From: Candidatus Methanohalarchaeum thermophilum
GTDB lineage: Archaea; Halobacteriota; Methanonatronarchaeia; Methanonatronarchaeales; Methanonatronarchaeaceae
Assembly (NCBI GenBank): GCA_001914405.1
Contig: MSDW01000001.1
Location: 806,001 to 870,000, forward strand
Direction of reading: 5' to 3'
Length of the DNA: 64,000 nucleotides
The position numbers were made by a program, and so were the translations under genes. Below, one piece after another: positions 17,580 through 26,947 of this stretch (position 1 is the first letter of the stretch; each line of letters begins with the position of its first letter). The notes beneath the pieces were generated by a model. That model saw nothing but the letters and a program-made list of their open reading frames with translations, was not told the origin of the DNA and did no database searches.

Positions 17580-18329
17580 ATGCCAGGATTAAAGATCAGA
17601 GAACTAAGTTTTTCCTATGATGGAACAAAAATTCTAAAAAACATAAACTTAGACTTCAAAGAAGGAGAAAAAACCTTCATACTAGGAGGTAACGGAGAAG
17701 GAAAAACTACCTTACTAGAACACCTAAATGGATTACTCCAACCTAATACCGGAGATATATACTTTGGTGACCAAAAAATCACATATGACGATTCCTGTTT
17801 AAATAAATTAAGACAGGAAATAGGAGTGCTATTCCAGAATCCAGAAAATCAAATAGTAGCACCAAAAGTCCCACAAGATATAGGAGTAGGACCATGTAAC
17901 CTAGGTCTAACTCAAGAACAAGTCAAAAATAGAATAAATAACTCATTAAAAAAACTAGATATCAAAGAACTAGCAGAGAGAAAAACCCATAACTTAAGCG
18001 TTGGTGAAAAGAAAAAAGTCTGTATAGCTGGTCTATTAGCCATGAAACCCAGTACATTAGTCTTAGATGAACCTCTTTCCAGCTTAGATCCAAAAAGCTC
18101 AAGAGAAGTAATAGATATAATCCAAAACCTAAACCAAGAAGAAGGAAAAACAATAATAATCGCCACTCACAATATCGGATTCGCATCCAAAATAGCTGAC
18201 AAAGTAATAATAATGGAAGAAGGTAAAGTTAAGGAGAGTGGCTCACCAGAAAACATCTTGAGAAAAGATATACTAAATAAATATTCATTAAAGCCTCCTG
18301 GCCTAAATATGAACAAAATACATAAATAA
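17580..18329 (+). CDS. cbiO: ECF transporter ATPase CbiO
   Basis: A 249-residue ABC ATPase. Walker A is GGNGEGKTTLLEHLNG, the Q loop is VLFQNPENQIVAPKV, the signature is LSVGEKKKVCIAG (a variant of LSGGQ), Walker B is STLVLDEPLSSLDP and the switch His is in IATHNIG. The QNPENQ sequence is typical of cobalt and nickel ECF ATPases. It ends the cobalamin operon. It powers cobalt uptake through CbiMNQ. Confidence 0.93.
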   Translation: MPGLKIRELSFSYDGTKILKNINLDFKEGEKTFILGGNGEGKTTLLEHLNGLLQPNTGDIYFGDQKITYDDSCLNKLRQEIGVLFQNPENQIVAPKVPQDIGVGPCNLGLTQEQVKNRINNSLKKLDIKELAERKTHNLSVGEKKKVCIAGLLAMKPSTLVLDEPLSSLDPKSSREVIDIIQNLNQEEGKTIIIATHNIGFASKIADKVIIMEEGKVKESGSPENILRKDILNKYSLKPPGLNMNKIHK

Positions 18330-18397
18330 TAGGTCTAAGACATTAACAGAAAATTAGACAGAAAAATCTTGTAAAAAGTAAAAAAAAAGACAGATAA

Positions 18398-19141
18398 TTA
18401 CCCCTCAATAGATCCTAATACTTCTTGCCTGTACTCATTAAACTCTTTACCTGTTCTGTCTCTTTTTCTCTCTAATTTAATCTCTATATCTTTGCGGATA
18501 GTACCAGGTCTACTTGAAAGAACTAGTACTCGATCAGCTAGGTAAATAGCCTCATCAACATTATGTGTAACAAATATGATTGTCTTTTTTTCTTTATTCC
18601 AAATCCTTAGAAGTTCTTTTTGCATTAAATTACGCGTTTGAGCGTCTAATGAACCAAAGGGTTCATCCATTAGTAGTACCTTTGGGTCATTTGCTAGTGT
18701 CCTGGCTATTGCAGCTCTCTGTTTCATTCCACCGCTTAGCTGTGAAGGATAGGATTCCTCAAAACCCTCTAAACCGACGAGCTGAATATATTTCTCGGAA
18801 ATTTTCCTCCTTTTTTCTTTAGAGTAATCACTAAGCTCTAAACCGAATTCAATGTTTTGTTCAATTGTTCTCCAGGGAAATAGGGTAGATTCTTGGAAAA
18901 CCAAACCTACCTCTGATGATGTTTGCTTAACTTCTTCTCCTCCGATAAAAACTTTACCACTAGTAGGTTCTTCTAATCCAGCTATTAGGTTAAGTAATGT
19001 TGATTTACCACAACCAGATGGCCCTACAACGCAGATAAATTCTCCGTTCTTTACCGAGAAGCTAACATCCTCAAGCGCCTTAGTCTCTTTATTCTTTTGG
19101 TAGTAGGTTTTTGATAACTTGTTAACTTTCACTTCTTTCAC
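18398..19141 (-). CDS. ABC transporter ATPase of the nitrate/sulfonate/taurine type
   Basis: A 247-residue ATPase with Walker [20 protein letters not shown]-loop [17 protein letters not shown], signature [15 protein letters not shown], Walker [16 protein letters not shown] and the switch His in [15 protein letters not shown]. The LFPWRT and RPGTI elements are characteristic of SsuB/TauB/NrtD-like proteins. These usually sit beside a permease and a binding protein, but neither is present. Mobile element B lies only about 48 bases upstream of its GTG start, which may have separated it from partners. Substrate unknown. Confidence 0.85.
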   Translation of the reverse strand: MKEVKVNKLSKTYYQKNKETKALEDVSFSVKNGEFICVVGPSGCGKSTLLNLIAGLEEPTSGKVFIGGEEVKQTSSEVGLVFQESTLFPWRTIEQNIEFGLELSDYSKEKRRKISEKYIQLVGLEGFEESYPSQLSGGMKQRAAIARTLANDPKVLLMDEPFGSLDAQTRNLMQKELLRIWNKEKKTIIFVTHNVDEAIYLADRVLVLSSRPGTIRKDIEIKLERKRDRTGKEFNEYRQEVLGSIEG

Positions 19142-19188
19142 TTAGTCCACCTTTTTGGTTAATTAAATAAATTCTTAAATAAATTCCG

Positions 19189-19680
19189 GTGAAGTGACCT
19201 CACAGCTAAGCTGTGAGCATTCCCCTGTGGGCCTGATCAAAGTGAGTTTGCCTTTCCGCTGGACTTATCTTAGGCATCCAGCCAACAGGGAACTATTGCT
19301 TTGTGGGAAGGTTAGGGAAGGTCAGGGCCAAAGATTTGGCGACACAGCTTAAAAGTGGTTAAATATTGCATCCACTCTATCGGCGTGTTTCGCAAGTGTT
19401 TCGCCGACTATATCGCCCAAAGTAACTAGTCTTAGGCCTCTTATTCCCACTGGTTGCTCCACGCAATCACTACACCCTACTACCTAAGTGGTTTCGGGCT
19501 TACCTATGCACCTCTCGATGCTGGTCTGAGGCTTTAGCCATTGCCTCAAGGGCATGAGATTGCTTTTTGTTCAAGGGCAGACTCCCAACCAACTGCCAGT
19601 TACTCCTAAGATGTTTCCAATACTCCTTAAATGTTGCTGAAGGCATGCATCCCCACGGCAGAGCCGTGGGGTTTTCTACC
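19189..19680 (-). mobile_element. Non-autonomous IS605-type element (B) with structured core
   Basis: The low-coordinate end begins GTGAAGTGACC like elements A and C and holds the perfect hairpin CTCACAGC-TAA-GCTGTGAG (19199-19217). The other end carries a different hairpin, CCCCACGGC-AGA-GCCGTGGGG (19651-19671), of the type that flanks the tnpB element at 29070-30440. The interior shares with A and C the blocks GGTTGCTCCAC, TTTCGGGCTTACC, GAGGCTTTAGCCATT and CAGACTCCCAACCAACTGCC. Helix GCTGGA/TCCAGC replaces ACTGGG/CCTAGT of copy A. It is thus a hybrid of two end types around one core. Non-coding. Confidence 0.65.
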
Positions 19681-19945
19681 TTACTCTACTATAAACTAAA
19701 AAATAAACCTTGCTACTATTATCAGCATTATTTGATTTAGATCATTTTAAAAGTTGTGTAATTGCCTTTTTAAAGAATTAAAGACCTTTTCCTAATCTAT
19801 CACCAGTTTTATATATTTGCTGAACTAGTAATTTAACTATTCTTTTTTTAAACCTGTATTTTAATTAAATTGGTCTTCGTATCATTTAAAGTCAACAATA
19901 ATTTTATTATTATTAACTTTGAATAATTTGATAGGTGAGAGATAT

Positions 19946-20956
19946 ATGGATATAAATGCTAAAGAAAATTTACTAAAAACTTTAGAAGGAGAAGATGTTG
20001 AAATAACTCCTGCGGCTTCCCTGACACAGACAGGAACAGTTGAAATGATGGATAAGACAGGAGCAGCATGGCCAGAAGCAAACAGCGATCCACAAAAAAT
20101 GGCTGATTTAGCCCTAGCTGCTCACGAATTAGGCGATCTAGAAGCCGTAAGAGTCCCATTTGGATTAACAGTTCAAGCAGAGGTATTAGGTTGCGATATA
20201 GAGATGGGGAAGAAAGACCAGCAACCATCAGTAGAAACCCATCCCTACAGTGACGACCCATCCGAACTTTCCATACCAGACGACTTTTTAGAAAAAGGAA
20301 GAATACCAAAAATCTTTGAAGCAATAGATATCTTGAAAGAAGAAGTAGGAGACGAATTAGCAATTATAGGAGGACTAGCTGGTCCTGGAACACTAGCATC
20401 TCATCTATCAGGAACAGAAAACTTTATGCGTTGGTTCGTAACCGATCCAGATAAAGTTGAACAGATAATGGAACCATCACTAGAAGCATGCATAAAATAC
20501 TCAAAGGCATTAGTTGACAATGGAATCGATATATTATCAGTGTGTGATCCCGTCTCCTCCCCCGAACTTTTAAGCCCAGATATGTTTGACCAGGCCATAA
20601 GAGATGCACTTAAAGAATTAAGTAGTTCAGTTAAAGGAAACCATGTACTTCACATCTGTGGAGATACGACAAAAATATTAGAATCAATGAATGAAACAGG
20701 ATTTGCCGGTTTAAGTATTGAAGAAAAAGTGAATGTAAAAAAGGCCAAAAAGAAGGTTGAAGACGCAAGAATAATTGGAACAGTTTCAACAGCATCAACA
20801 ATACTATCAGGTTCACCAGATGAAGTAAAAGAAGAAGCAAAAGATTGCTTAGATTCAGGAATAGATGTACTAGCCCCAAGTTGTGGAATAGCTCCTTCCT
20901 CACCACTAGAAAATATCAAGGCCTTAAAAGAAGCAAGAGACGAATATTACTCCTAA
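19946..20956 (+). CDS. mtaA: Methylcobamide:CoM methyltransferase MtaA/MtbA
   Basis: A 336-residue zinc enzyme of the uroporphyrinogen-decarboxylase fold that transfers the methyl group from a methylated corrinoid protein to coenzyme M. Zinc ligands are visible as [10 protein letters not shown] (His-x-Cys) and [12 protein letters not shown] (Cys). Other family segments are [33 protein letters not shown] and [11 protein letters not shown]. Start ATG 19946 follows GGTGAG. The gene stands alone between mobile elements, about 18 kb from mtaC/mtaB. It may serve both the methanol and the MttB-type systems, since no other CoM methylase is seen in the window. MtaA versus MtbA cannot be decided from sequence alone. 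Confidence 0.88.
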   Translation: MDINAKENLLKTLEGEDVEITPAASLTQTGTVEMMDKTGAAWPEANSDPQKMADLALAAHELGDLEAVRVPFGLTVQAEVLGCDIEMGKKDQQPSVETHPYSDDPSELSIPDDFLEKGRIPKIFEAIDILKEEVGDELAIIGGLAGPGTLASHLSGTENFMRWFVTDPDKVEQIMEPSLEACIKYSKALVDNGIDILSVCDPVSSPELLSPDMFDQAIRDALKELSSSVKGNHVLHICGDTTKILESMNETGFAGLSIEEKVNVKKAKKKVEDARIIGTVSTASTILSGSPDEVKEEAKDCLDSGIDVLAPSCGIAPSSPLENIKALKEARDEYYS

Positions 20957-21217
20957 AAAGATAAAACAGAAATAAATAAATAAATAACCATAAAATCTCT
21001 TTTCTTATTTTTTTATAAAAAATCTCTTTTAAGAAATAAATATAGATTAAATCAAGGATTCCTTTGATCAATGTTACTTATAATAGCTGTGATATTCTTT
21101 AATAGACCAACTTAGATGTTACTCTTCTAAATTTGAGCTAAATAATAAAGGAAGCAATCATATATACTTGGAGAAGTCAAATTTTCTAAAAGCTAATTCT
21201 TTTACCTATTTTCACCA

Positions 21218-21580
21218 GAAAGTCCACTTGCTTTAGCGGTGGGATGAATGGCAAGTTATTAATAAAAGCAAGAATTGAATTATATTCAGAGTTTCGGGTA
21301 GGCTCCGAGTTCTTGAAGCCGGTTGGGGGCGGTAGGACTGGACGGAATGAGTCCCGTTTTGATGCTAAAGCCTCTATTTGGAAATCAGGGAGCACTGCTG
21401 GCGGTGCTCTGGACTCCGGACCGTTGAATACTGTTCTCTGTATATCTAGACGGTTTTTAGGTATTGGAGAACCTGCAAAAAGACCCGTCTGTGGCGGGAT
21501 GGTTTCATCGGTAACTCGAAACCCGGATGATACGGGTGAATGGATGAAACCCCACGAATTTATTCGTGGGAGGACGTCAG
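21218..21580 (+). mobile_element. Non-autonomous IS605-type element (N)
   Basis: A locally GC-rich, non-coding block. The left hairpin is imperfect (CCAC at 21223 pairing with GTGG at 21239, loop with TTTAG). The right hairpin is perfect: CCCACGAA-TTTA-TTCGTGGG (21551-21570) followed by AGGACGTCAG. These match the end hairpins of the tnpB elements at 29070-30440 and 45165-46546. Internally it resembles element H. A 130-codon frame crosses it, but its composition is non-protein-like and it contains the hairpins, so I do not call it a gene. Confidence 0.6.
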
Positions 21581-21647
21581 CCTTATTTTTTACCTTATCC
21601 AATTTTTTAAGAGATATAAAGAAGTATTTTATTTAGGGTTGATTGCT

Positions 21648-21839
21648 ATGGGAAACACCATTTTAAAAAAGGGTTTGTCTACCGGCTCTCTAATTGGCTC
21701 GATAATTTTACAGACGGTACTAATAGTTATTCTAATGCTTTGGACAATTAAGGGAACACATATAATATTATATCTGATCCCTGGAGCTTGGTTGTTTGCA
21801 ATGATACTAATGACATTATGGTTCATTAATAAAAGCTAA
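21648..21839 (+). CDS. Small two-helix membrane protein
   Basis: A 63-residue protein starting MGNTILKKGLSTGSLIGS with two predicted membrane helices (about residues 13-31 and 38-57) separated by a short KGTHI turn. I do not recognise a family. The ATG at 21648 has only a weak GGTTGA upstream. It lies between two mobile elements, so it could be a chance frame, but the clear two-helix pattern supports a real product. Confidence 0.4.
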   Translation: MGNTILKKGLSTGSLIGSIILQTVLIVILMLWTIKGTHIILYLIPGAWLFAMILMTLWFINKS

Positions 21840-21857
21840 ATTCAATAATTCTTTTTT

Positions 21858-22253
21858 TTTATCTTAGTAATTGAGAAGACTCCTTTCTTCAAATTTTTGA
21901 TTTTAGGGAAAATGACGAATTAAATATTATATTTAATTTGTTTTAATAGTGATTAAAAAGTAATCGGCAATTTATTGAAATTTTATGGTAATCTATGAGA
22001 ACTATTTTTTGGTTAGTATGGTCTAAGGGTTGGCATGGACTTGGCCTAGAGAAAACATGGGAACCATCTACGAGTTAGTTTTTGACAATTTTCGTGTTCT
22101 GATCTATGTCTTTTCTTTGAGTTAAGTTACCCGATGTTGATTTGGGTTTTGTGAGAGAAGTCGGGATGTTAAAGCAAACTCCTCTAGATGAGGAGGCCAC
22201 ATCAGGAAGCTCATTACTTTACGAACGAACGTGAGTAAGGTAAGAGAAATTCA
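21858..22253 (+). mobile_element. Non-autonomous IS605-type element (L)
   Basis: The left end reads TTTATCTTAGTAA then TTGAGAAGAC, with a palindromic segment around CAAATTTTTGATTTT and GACGAATTAAA, matching the left end of the tnpB element at 34943. The right end has TTACTTTACG...CGTGAGTAAGG followed by a degenerate ATTCAC. The last 110 bases align with element E (GTGAGAGAAGTC, AAGCAAACT, CACATCAGGAA). It is non-coding and more decayed than A or C. Confidence 0.6.
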
Positions 22254-22369
22254 CCTCTATGATACTTATTTTTATATTATATGGGTTAGTAATTTGGTTT
22301 TAATTTAATTCAGGGTTTTTTGTTTTTAGTTGAAACTTGGTTTTTCCTGATGAGCTATGGTAGGATAAG

Positions 22370-22410
22370 AGAGAACTTCGCGGCTTTAGCTGTGGGAGCA
22401 CGTCAGTTGG
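22370..22410. repeat. Solo IS605-type end hairpin
   Basis: CGCGGCTTTAGCTGTGGG followed by AGCACGTCAG closely resembles the right-end hairpin of the tnpB element at 29070 (CCCACGGCTTTAGCTGTGGG then CTTGTCAGT). No matching opposite end is seen nearby. It looks like a remnant in the gap before the adenosyltransferase gene. Confidence 0.4.
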
Positions 22411-22702
22411 GGCAATTTTTGTGGAGTAATACAAACTTGCTAGGGTTTTTTACTTCAATGAGATAAGATTGATTATTTTATGTTTTTTGGGTTAAACATT
22501 TGATTGTGTAATAAGATTTAATTGAAGATTGGGGGAGGAAAGTTTTTTTGTTTTTTGAAAAATACTTGGGCAAAAGGTGTGTTTTTTAAGTAATTTTAAA
22601 TTATTTTAAGATAAATTAATTAAAACATGTGGAGTATATTTTTTATTTTTTTGATTGAGTTAGGTAATAGAGGTCTTGTATCTTTATGTGAGGTGTTTTA
22701 GT

Positions 22703-23218
22703 TTGAGAGGATATGTTCAGTTGTATACTGGGAAGGGTAAGGGAAAGACGACTGCTTCATTTGGTTTAACGGTTAGGGCTCTTGGGGCTGGATTGGATGT
22801 GTATATGATTCAGTTTATGAAGGGAAGGAAGGATTCAGCTTTTGGGGTTTTGGATGAAGTAGAGAACTTTGATTGCGATATTTTTGGTAAGAAAGGTATT
22901 CGAGGAAAGGATAATCTGCTTGATGAAGATTATGAATTGGCTGAAGAAGGCCTCGATAAGGCTATGGAGGTATTAGAAAGAGGTGAGGTTGATGTTTTGG
23001 TTTTGGAGGAAATAAATGTTGCACTTGAATATGGGTTGATTGGTAAAGGGGATATCTTAGATTTGATAGATAATAAACCGGAAGAGATTGAGATCGTGAT
23101 GACAGGTAGGTATGCTCCTGAGAAATTAATTGAAGCTTCTGACTTGGTTACAGAAATGAAGAAGGTCAAGCATTACTTTGATGGTGGAACAAAGGCGCGT
23201 GAAGGTATAGACTATTAA
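22703..23218 (+). CDS. cobO: Cob(I)yrinic acid a,c-diamide adenosyltransferase (CobO/BtuR family)
   Basis: A 171-residue P-loop enzyme that adds the 5'-deoxyadenosyl group to cob(I)alamin or its precursor using ATP. The motif VQLYTGKGKGKTTASFGL is the family P-loop, followed by YMIQFMKGRKDS and VLVLEEINVALEYG. The TTG at 22703 is chosen because GAGGTG lies seven bases upstream and the protein then begins RGYVQLYTG, as in relatives. It is convergent with threonine synthase and the two stop codons overlap. Confidence 0.9.
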   Translation: MRGYVQLYTGKGKGKTTASFGLTVRALGAGLDVYMIQFMKGRKDSAFGVLDEVENFDCDIFGKKGIRGKDNLLDEDYELAEEGLDKAMEVLERGEVDVLVLEEINVALEYGLIGKGDILDLIDNKPEEIEIVMTGRYAPEKLIEASDLVTEMKKVKHYFDGGTKAREGIDY

Positions 23219-24426
23219 TCGTTTATCAGGTCAATAATTTTGTCTAGATTGGGTTCTACCTCGATGGGTTTTTTACATACATCTGCAACTTCTTCTGGGT
23301 CCTTTAATAGGTGTCCAGTGGTTACGCATACAATTTCTTCTTCTTTGCCTATTTTTCCCTTCTCAACGAGTTTCTTTAAACCGGCAACGGATGATGCACT
23401 AGCTGGCTCTACTCCTATGCCTTCTAACCTAGCTAATTTCTTTTGAGCTTCCACTATTTCTTCATCACTTACAGATTCTGCGGTTCCATTAGTTTCTCTT
23501 GCTGCTTCAAGTGCTTTAGGCCCATTAACTGGTTTTCCAATCCTAATTGCAGTAGCAAGTGTTTCTGGATTCATTTCCTGTTCTATAGTTTCTTTTTCAT
23601 TCTTAATTGCGTCTACAAAAGGTTTGGATCCTTCTGACTGTATACCAACCATTTTTGGTATCTTATCTATTAGCCCTAGATTTCTCCATTCTCTGAGTCC
23701 CTTAAAAATAGCTGATATATTTCCAGCGTTTCCAACTGGAAGGAAAATTGAATCTGGGACATTCCAATTGAGTTGTTCAATAATTTCGTAACCGATCGTT
23801 TTCTGTCCTTCTAACCTAACCGGGTTTATAGAATTAAGAAGGTAGACGTTTTCTCTTTCTGAAACCTCTTGAATCAACTCAAGAGCCTTATCAAAATTAT
23901 CTTTTATAGAAATTACTTTAGCACCGTGCATAATAGCTTGAGCTACCTTGCCCATAGCAACCTTTCCGGCTGGTAATAATACAACAGAATTAATATCAGC
24001 CTTAGCTGCGAAAATAGATAATGCAGCAGAAGTATTACCCGTTGAAGCACAACCTACATTTTTTAGGCCTAATTCTATTGCTTTTGAAACTCCTGCAGTC
24101 ATTCCTCTGTCCTTGAAACTTCCAGTTGGATTGCTTCCTTCATTCTTAATGTATAAGCTTTTTACTCCAACCCAGTCTGCTAGCTGATCTGTTTCGTAGA
24201 GAGGTGTATTTCCCTCAGCTACACTGACCTCCTTGTTACAGGGCATAAATTCCTTATATCTCCATACTCCTTCTTCAGATCTATCAAGAACTTCTTCTCT
24301 GGTTTTTCCTCTTATTTCATCAAAATCATATTTGACCTCTAAAAGTGAACCGCAATCAGGGCATGTGTAAATTATTTCGTCCAAATCAAATCTAGAATCA
24401 CATTCGAAACATTCAAGATAAGCCAT
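23215..24426 (-). CDS. thrC: Threonine synthase
   Basis: A PLP enzyme that converts O-phosphohomoserine to threonine. About 403 residues. The N-terminal zinc-ribbon-like segment is CFECDSRFDLDEIIYTCPDC, the PLP lysine lies in NPTGSFKDRGMTAG, the phosphate loop is ASTGNTSAALSIFA, and FLPVGNAGNISAIFKGL and TTGHLLKD are conserved. ATG 24426 begins MAYLECFEC. It may pair metabolically with the ThrH-like phosphatase at 61122-61721. Its stop overlaps that of the convergent cobO. Confidence 0.93.
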   Translation of the reverse strand: MAYLECFECDSRFDLDEIIYTCPDCGSLLEVKYDFDEIRGKTREEVLDRSEEGVWRYKEFMPCNKEVSVAEGNTPLYETDQLADWVGVKSLYIKNEGSNPTGSFKDRGMTAGVSKAIELGLKNVGCASTGNTSAALSIFAAKADINSVVLLPAGKVAMGKVAQAIMHGAKVISIKDNFDKALELIQEVSERENVYLLNSINPVRLEGQKTIGYEIIEQLNWNVPDSIFLPVGNAGNISAIFKGLREWRNLGLIDKIPKMVGIQSEGSKPFVDAIKNEKETIEQEMNPETLATAIRIGKPVNGPKALEAARETNGTAESVSDEEIVEAQKKLARLEGIGVEPASASSVAGLKKLVEKGKIGKEEEIVCVTTGHLLKDPEEVADVCKKPIEVEPNLDKIIDLIND

Positions 24427-24522
24427 CAAGATCAACCCGAGTTTTATCTATTGTAATTAAATTCGCTTCAACTAAAATATTTAAGGTAAAAATAATTTTA
24501 GCTGAAATATTAATTATATTAT

Positions 24523-24846
24523 ATGTCTGTGGTAATTAATGTAGATACGCCTCTTTGTGACCATTCTCATAAAATAGAGACCGAAAAAAGAGGAGATAAG
24601 GTAAAAATAGATATAGATACTACTTGTGATAGAGTTGAGAATGCTTCAGATCTAACAGTTACAACGGAAGATATTCTAGGGAGATCTAAAAATGATCTAT
24701 ACTCGAAATTAAATAGATTCTTAGAAGAACAATGTTTTGTTTTACCAGCTGTAATAACCGCATGTCGATTAGAAGCAGGCCTAATTTCTAAAAGGTTAGC
24801 CAAAAAAACCAATGAGATAGAAATAAAATTTGAGGAAGTAAAATAA
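24523..24846 (+). CDS. Small cysteine-containing methanogen protein (DUF6951-like)
   Basis: A 107-residue protein with cysteines in TPLCDHSHKIE, DTTCDRVENA, EEQCFVLPAVITACRLEAGL. The layout (early Cys, central Cys-x-x-V, Cys before a Pro and a helix ending in an Ile-rich strand) recalls small methanogen proteins I know as DUF6951, but this is not certain. It is upstream of and divergent from threonine synthase, and convergent with the Mmp15 gene, 25 bases away. The function is unknown. Confidence 0.5.
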   Translation: MSVVINVDTPLCDHSHKIETEKRGDKVKIDIDTTCDRVENASDLTVTTEDILGRSKNDLYSKLNRFLEEQCFVLPAVITACRLEAGLISKRLAKKTNEIEIKFEEVK

Positions 24847-24871
24847 AATAAATTTATCTATTATCGTTTTT

Positions 24872-26104
24872 TTATCCCCAAACTGCTGAAGCCAGTAGTG
24901 CAGCTCCCGTCACAACAGCGTACTGAGGATTTTCAGGTACAATTAATTCGTCTTCCTCTAAACCTAAGATAGCTCTCATTGCTTCATGAAGCCCTTCGAT
25001 TAAAGCTGTTCCTCCTACCTCTATTATTGGCGTTCTTATCTCTACTTCTTGAAGTTGGTTCTGGTAAACCTGCTCAGCTACGCTGTAACATGCCGCAGCT
25101 GCTACATCCTCAATGGCACTTCCTTCAGAAAGACTTGTTACAAGGTCTTGTACACCAAAAATAGCACAATAACTATCCATTTCAACCTTATCTGGGTCTC
25201 CTCGGCTTGCATATTCTCCTAATTCTTCTATTTCGACTCCGATTCTATCAGCAGTCATTTCTAGGAATCGACCGGAAGCTCCAGCACATATTCCTCCCAT
25301 TGTAAATCCATCTGGTATTCCATCATAGATATTAATGGCTTTGTTATCCATTCCACCTATATCAATAATTGTAGCTCCACCTTTTAATCTATTAGCTAGC
25401 CAAGCAGCTCCTTTTGAACCAGCAGTTAGTTCTTCGATAATCAAATCAGCATCTATTGCATCTCCAATTGTATGCCTACCGTAGCCACTGACTCCGATTT
25501 TTTCGATATCATCCTTTTCCAATCCAGCATCTTTGAGAGCTTCTTCAAATACCTTTTGGGCAGTAGGAACTACTTCTTTAGTTGGTGTCCAATCTTTTCC
25601 GATAATCTCGTTTTCTTTCATAATAACGCACTTTGTTGTAGAGGAACCTGAGTCTATGCCTGCACTGATACCTGTCTGCTTGTCCCAAGACAATAGATCC
25701 TTTTTTTCAACGATGCTTACTAAAGCTTCCATTCTAGTTAAAAGCTCGCTTTTATCGGTTTTTTCAGTAAAAGCATAGGTTACGACCGGAATCTCTGTGT
25801 TTTGCTGTAAGAATTTCCTTACTTCACTTCTTACTAGTGCTCCCTCTGAACATCGGAAGCAACTTAAAACAACAGCTGCATCAGCATCAACTTCGCCATC
25901 GACTATTTTTTTAGCTCTAGCTATCATTAATCTTAGATTAGGGCTTGCGGGAACAAAACCAAATTCATCTATCGCTTCTTCTATTTCATCAAACTCTACG
26001 TCAGGATAAAAGACCTCAGCTCCTACCGAATCAGCTGCCTCTTCGATCTCTTTTTGGATACCACTATATTCGCTACCACACGAAAGTTGAGCTATTTTAA
26101 TCAT
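24872..26104 (-). CDS. mmp15: Methanogenesis marker protein 15 (BcrAD/BadFG-type ATPase)
   Basis: A 410-residue member of the ASKHA ATPases related to activators of 2-hydroxyacyl-CoA dehydratases. An N-terminal domain (SCGSEYSGIQKEIEEA, with CFRCSEGALVRSEVRKFL) precedes the ATPase core: GIDSGSSTTKCVIM (phosphate 1), IGVSGYGRHTIG, TIIDIGGMDNKAI, MGGICAGASGRFLEMTA with the conserved Cys, and VEVGGTAL-like IIEVGGTALIEG. It is found in methanogens with methyl-CoM reductase. Its exact role is unproven. It is last in the operon mmp3-mmp6-mmp5-mmp15 and overlaps mmp5 by eight bases. Confidence 0.92.
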   Translation of the reverse strand: MIKIAQLSCGSEYSGIQKEIEEAADSVGAEVFYPDVEFDEIEEAIDEFGFVPASPNLRLMIARAKKIVDGEVDADAAVVLSCFRCSEGALVRSEVRKFLQQNTEIPVVTYAFTEKTDKSELLTRMEALVSIVEKKDLLSWDKQTGISAGIDSGSSTTKCVIMKENEIIGKDWTPTKEVVPTAQKVFEEALKDAGLEKDDIEKIGVSGYGRHTIGDAIDADLIIEELTAGSKGAAWLANRLKGGATIIDIGGMDNKAINIYDGIPDGFTMGGICAGASGRFLEMTADRIGVEIEELGEYASRGDPDKVEMDSYCAIFGVQDLVTSLSEGSAIEDVAAAACYSVAEQVYQNQLQEVEIRTPIIEVGGTALIEGLHEAMRAILGLEEDELIVPENPQYAVVTGAALLASAVWG

Positions 26105-26534
26105 CTAAATCATCTAAAAAGTTCCTTATTTTTTTGATCATCTTTCTACCTTCTTCTTCACTTTCAGGATATTCAACAGTTATTAAAGGAATATCTCTTT
26201 GGTTTAAAAGATATTCAATTAATTCATTTGTCCTAGCACAGCCAACACACCCGAATGAGTATTTCGCATTCTTAACGATTATTGCTGCATCAGCTTTTTG
26301 TATCATTGGCCCAATAACTGCCATTCTTCCTCTAACTCCTGAGGGGACTTCGTTACTTGCATATTTTAGTCCCTTCTCAGGATCCAGTTCTGTTACATTT
26401 AATGGAGGGGAATCTAATCCAGATTTAGTAACCTTCTTCTTTATCTCTCTCATCATCGTTAAAGGCTCATGTCCTCCTTCCTTAACTAAATCCCTCAAGA
26501 TCAAGCTATTAGGTGGACTTATAAAAATCTTCAT
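26097..26534 (-). CDS. mmp5: Methanogenesis marker protein 5
   Basis: A 145-residue protein with the family core LRDLVKEGGHEPLTMMREIKKK, SPPLNVTELDPEKGLKYAS, NEVPSGVRGRMAVIGP and KYSFGCVGCARTNELIEYL. The CVGC pair suggests metal or cofactor binding but no function is proven. It is co-transcribed with mmp6 (one base gap upstream) and mmp15 (overlap). The family occurs only in organisms with methyl-CoM reductase. Confidence 0.92.
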   Translation of the reverse strand: MKIFISPPNSLILRDLVKEGGHEPLTMMREIKKKVTKSGLDSPPLNVTELDPEKGLKYASNEVPSGVRGRMAVIGPMIQKADAAIIVKNAKYSFGCVGCARTNELIEYLLNQRDIPLITVEYPESEEEGRKMIKKIRNFLDDLDD

Positions 26535-26942
26535 TTAATCAGCCTCTTCTTTAACCAGTTTTTCAAGATCTTCAACATCTAACTTACCTTCTTTCTCCTT
26601 TTTTTCCTCTTCTTCTTCCTCTTCGCTACTAGATTTAGATAAATAGGACATAGTTTCGTATTCGCTCTGTAGCTGACAAAAACCAGGTCGAGAACCATGT
26701 TCCGCTCTACATCTTCTTTTATCGGCTACGGGAAATCCACGTTCTTTTATATATACTTCTTCAGAATTAAGGTCTCTTACTTTCTCTACAGCTTTTTTAA
26801 TGTCCTTTTCGTTTCCCTCTATTATAACTCCAAAACATGTTTCCTTGACGGTTAGAGATAAACCGGTTTTATGTAATACCTTAGCTACATAAGAGGGAGT
26901 TAAACTTGAAGCAGGCGAAATTACGATTATTCTAGTTTCCAA
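26535..26942 (-). CDS. mmp6: Methanogenesis marker protein 6
   Basis: A 135-residue protein: IIVISPASSLTPSYVAKVLH at the start, CFGVIIEGNEKDIKKAVEKV, then the diagnostic RGFPVADKRRCRAEHGSRPG with FCQLQSEYE. A low-complexity acidic run of about nine Glu follows, making the C-terminus longer than usual and probably disordered. The start is TTG at 26942, about nine bases after GGAGGT. It is second in the mmp3-6-5-15 operon. Its function is unknown. Confidence 0.9.
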   Translation of the reverse strand: METRIIVISPASSLTPSYVAKVLHKTGLSLTVKETCFGVIIEGNEKDIKKAVEKVRDLNSEEVYIKERGFPVADKRRCRAEHGSRPGFCQLQSEYETMSYLSKSSSEEEEEEEKKEKEGKLDVEDLEKLVKEEAD

Positions 26943-26947
26943 TTTTA

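Noticed and set aside
21244-21636. 130-codon plus-strand frame
   Set aside because: It covers element N including its terminal hairpin and shows no protein family features.
23215-23218. Overlap of cobO and thrC stops as a possible annotation error
   Set aside because: Both proteins are complete to their usual C-termini. Convergent stops overlapping by a few bases are normal in compact genomes.
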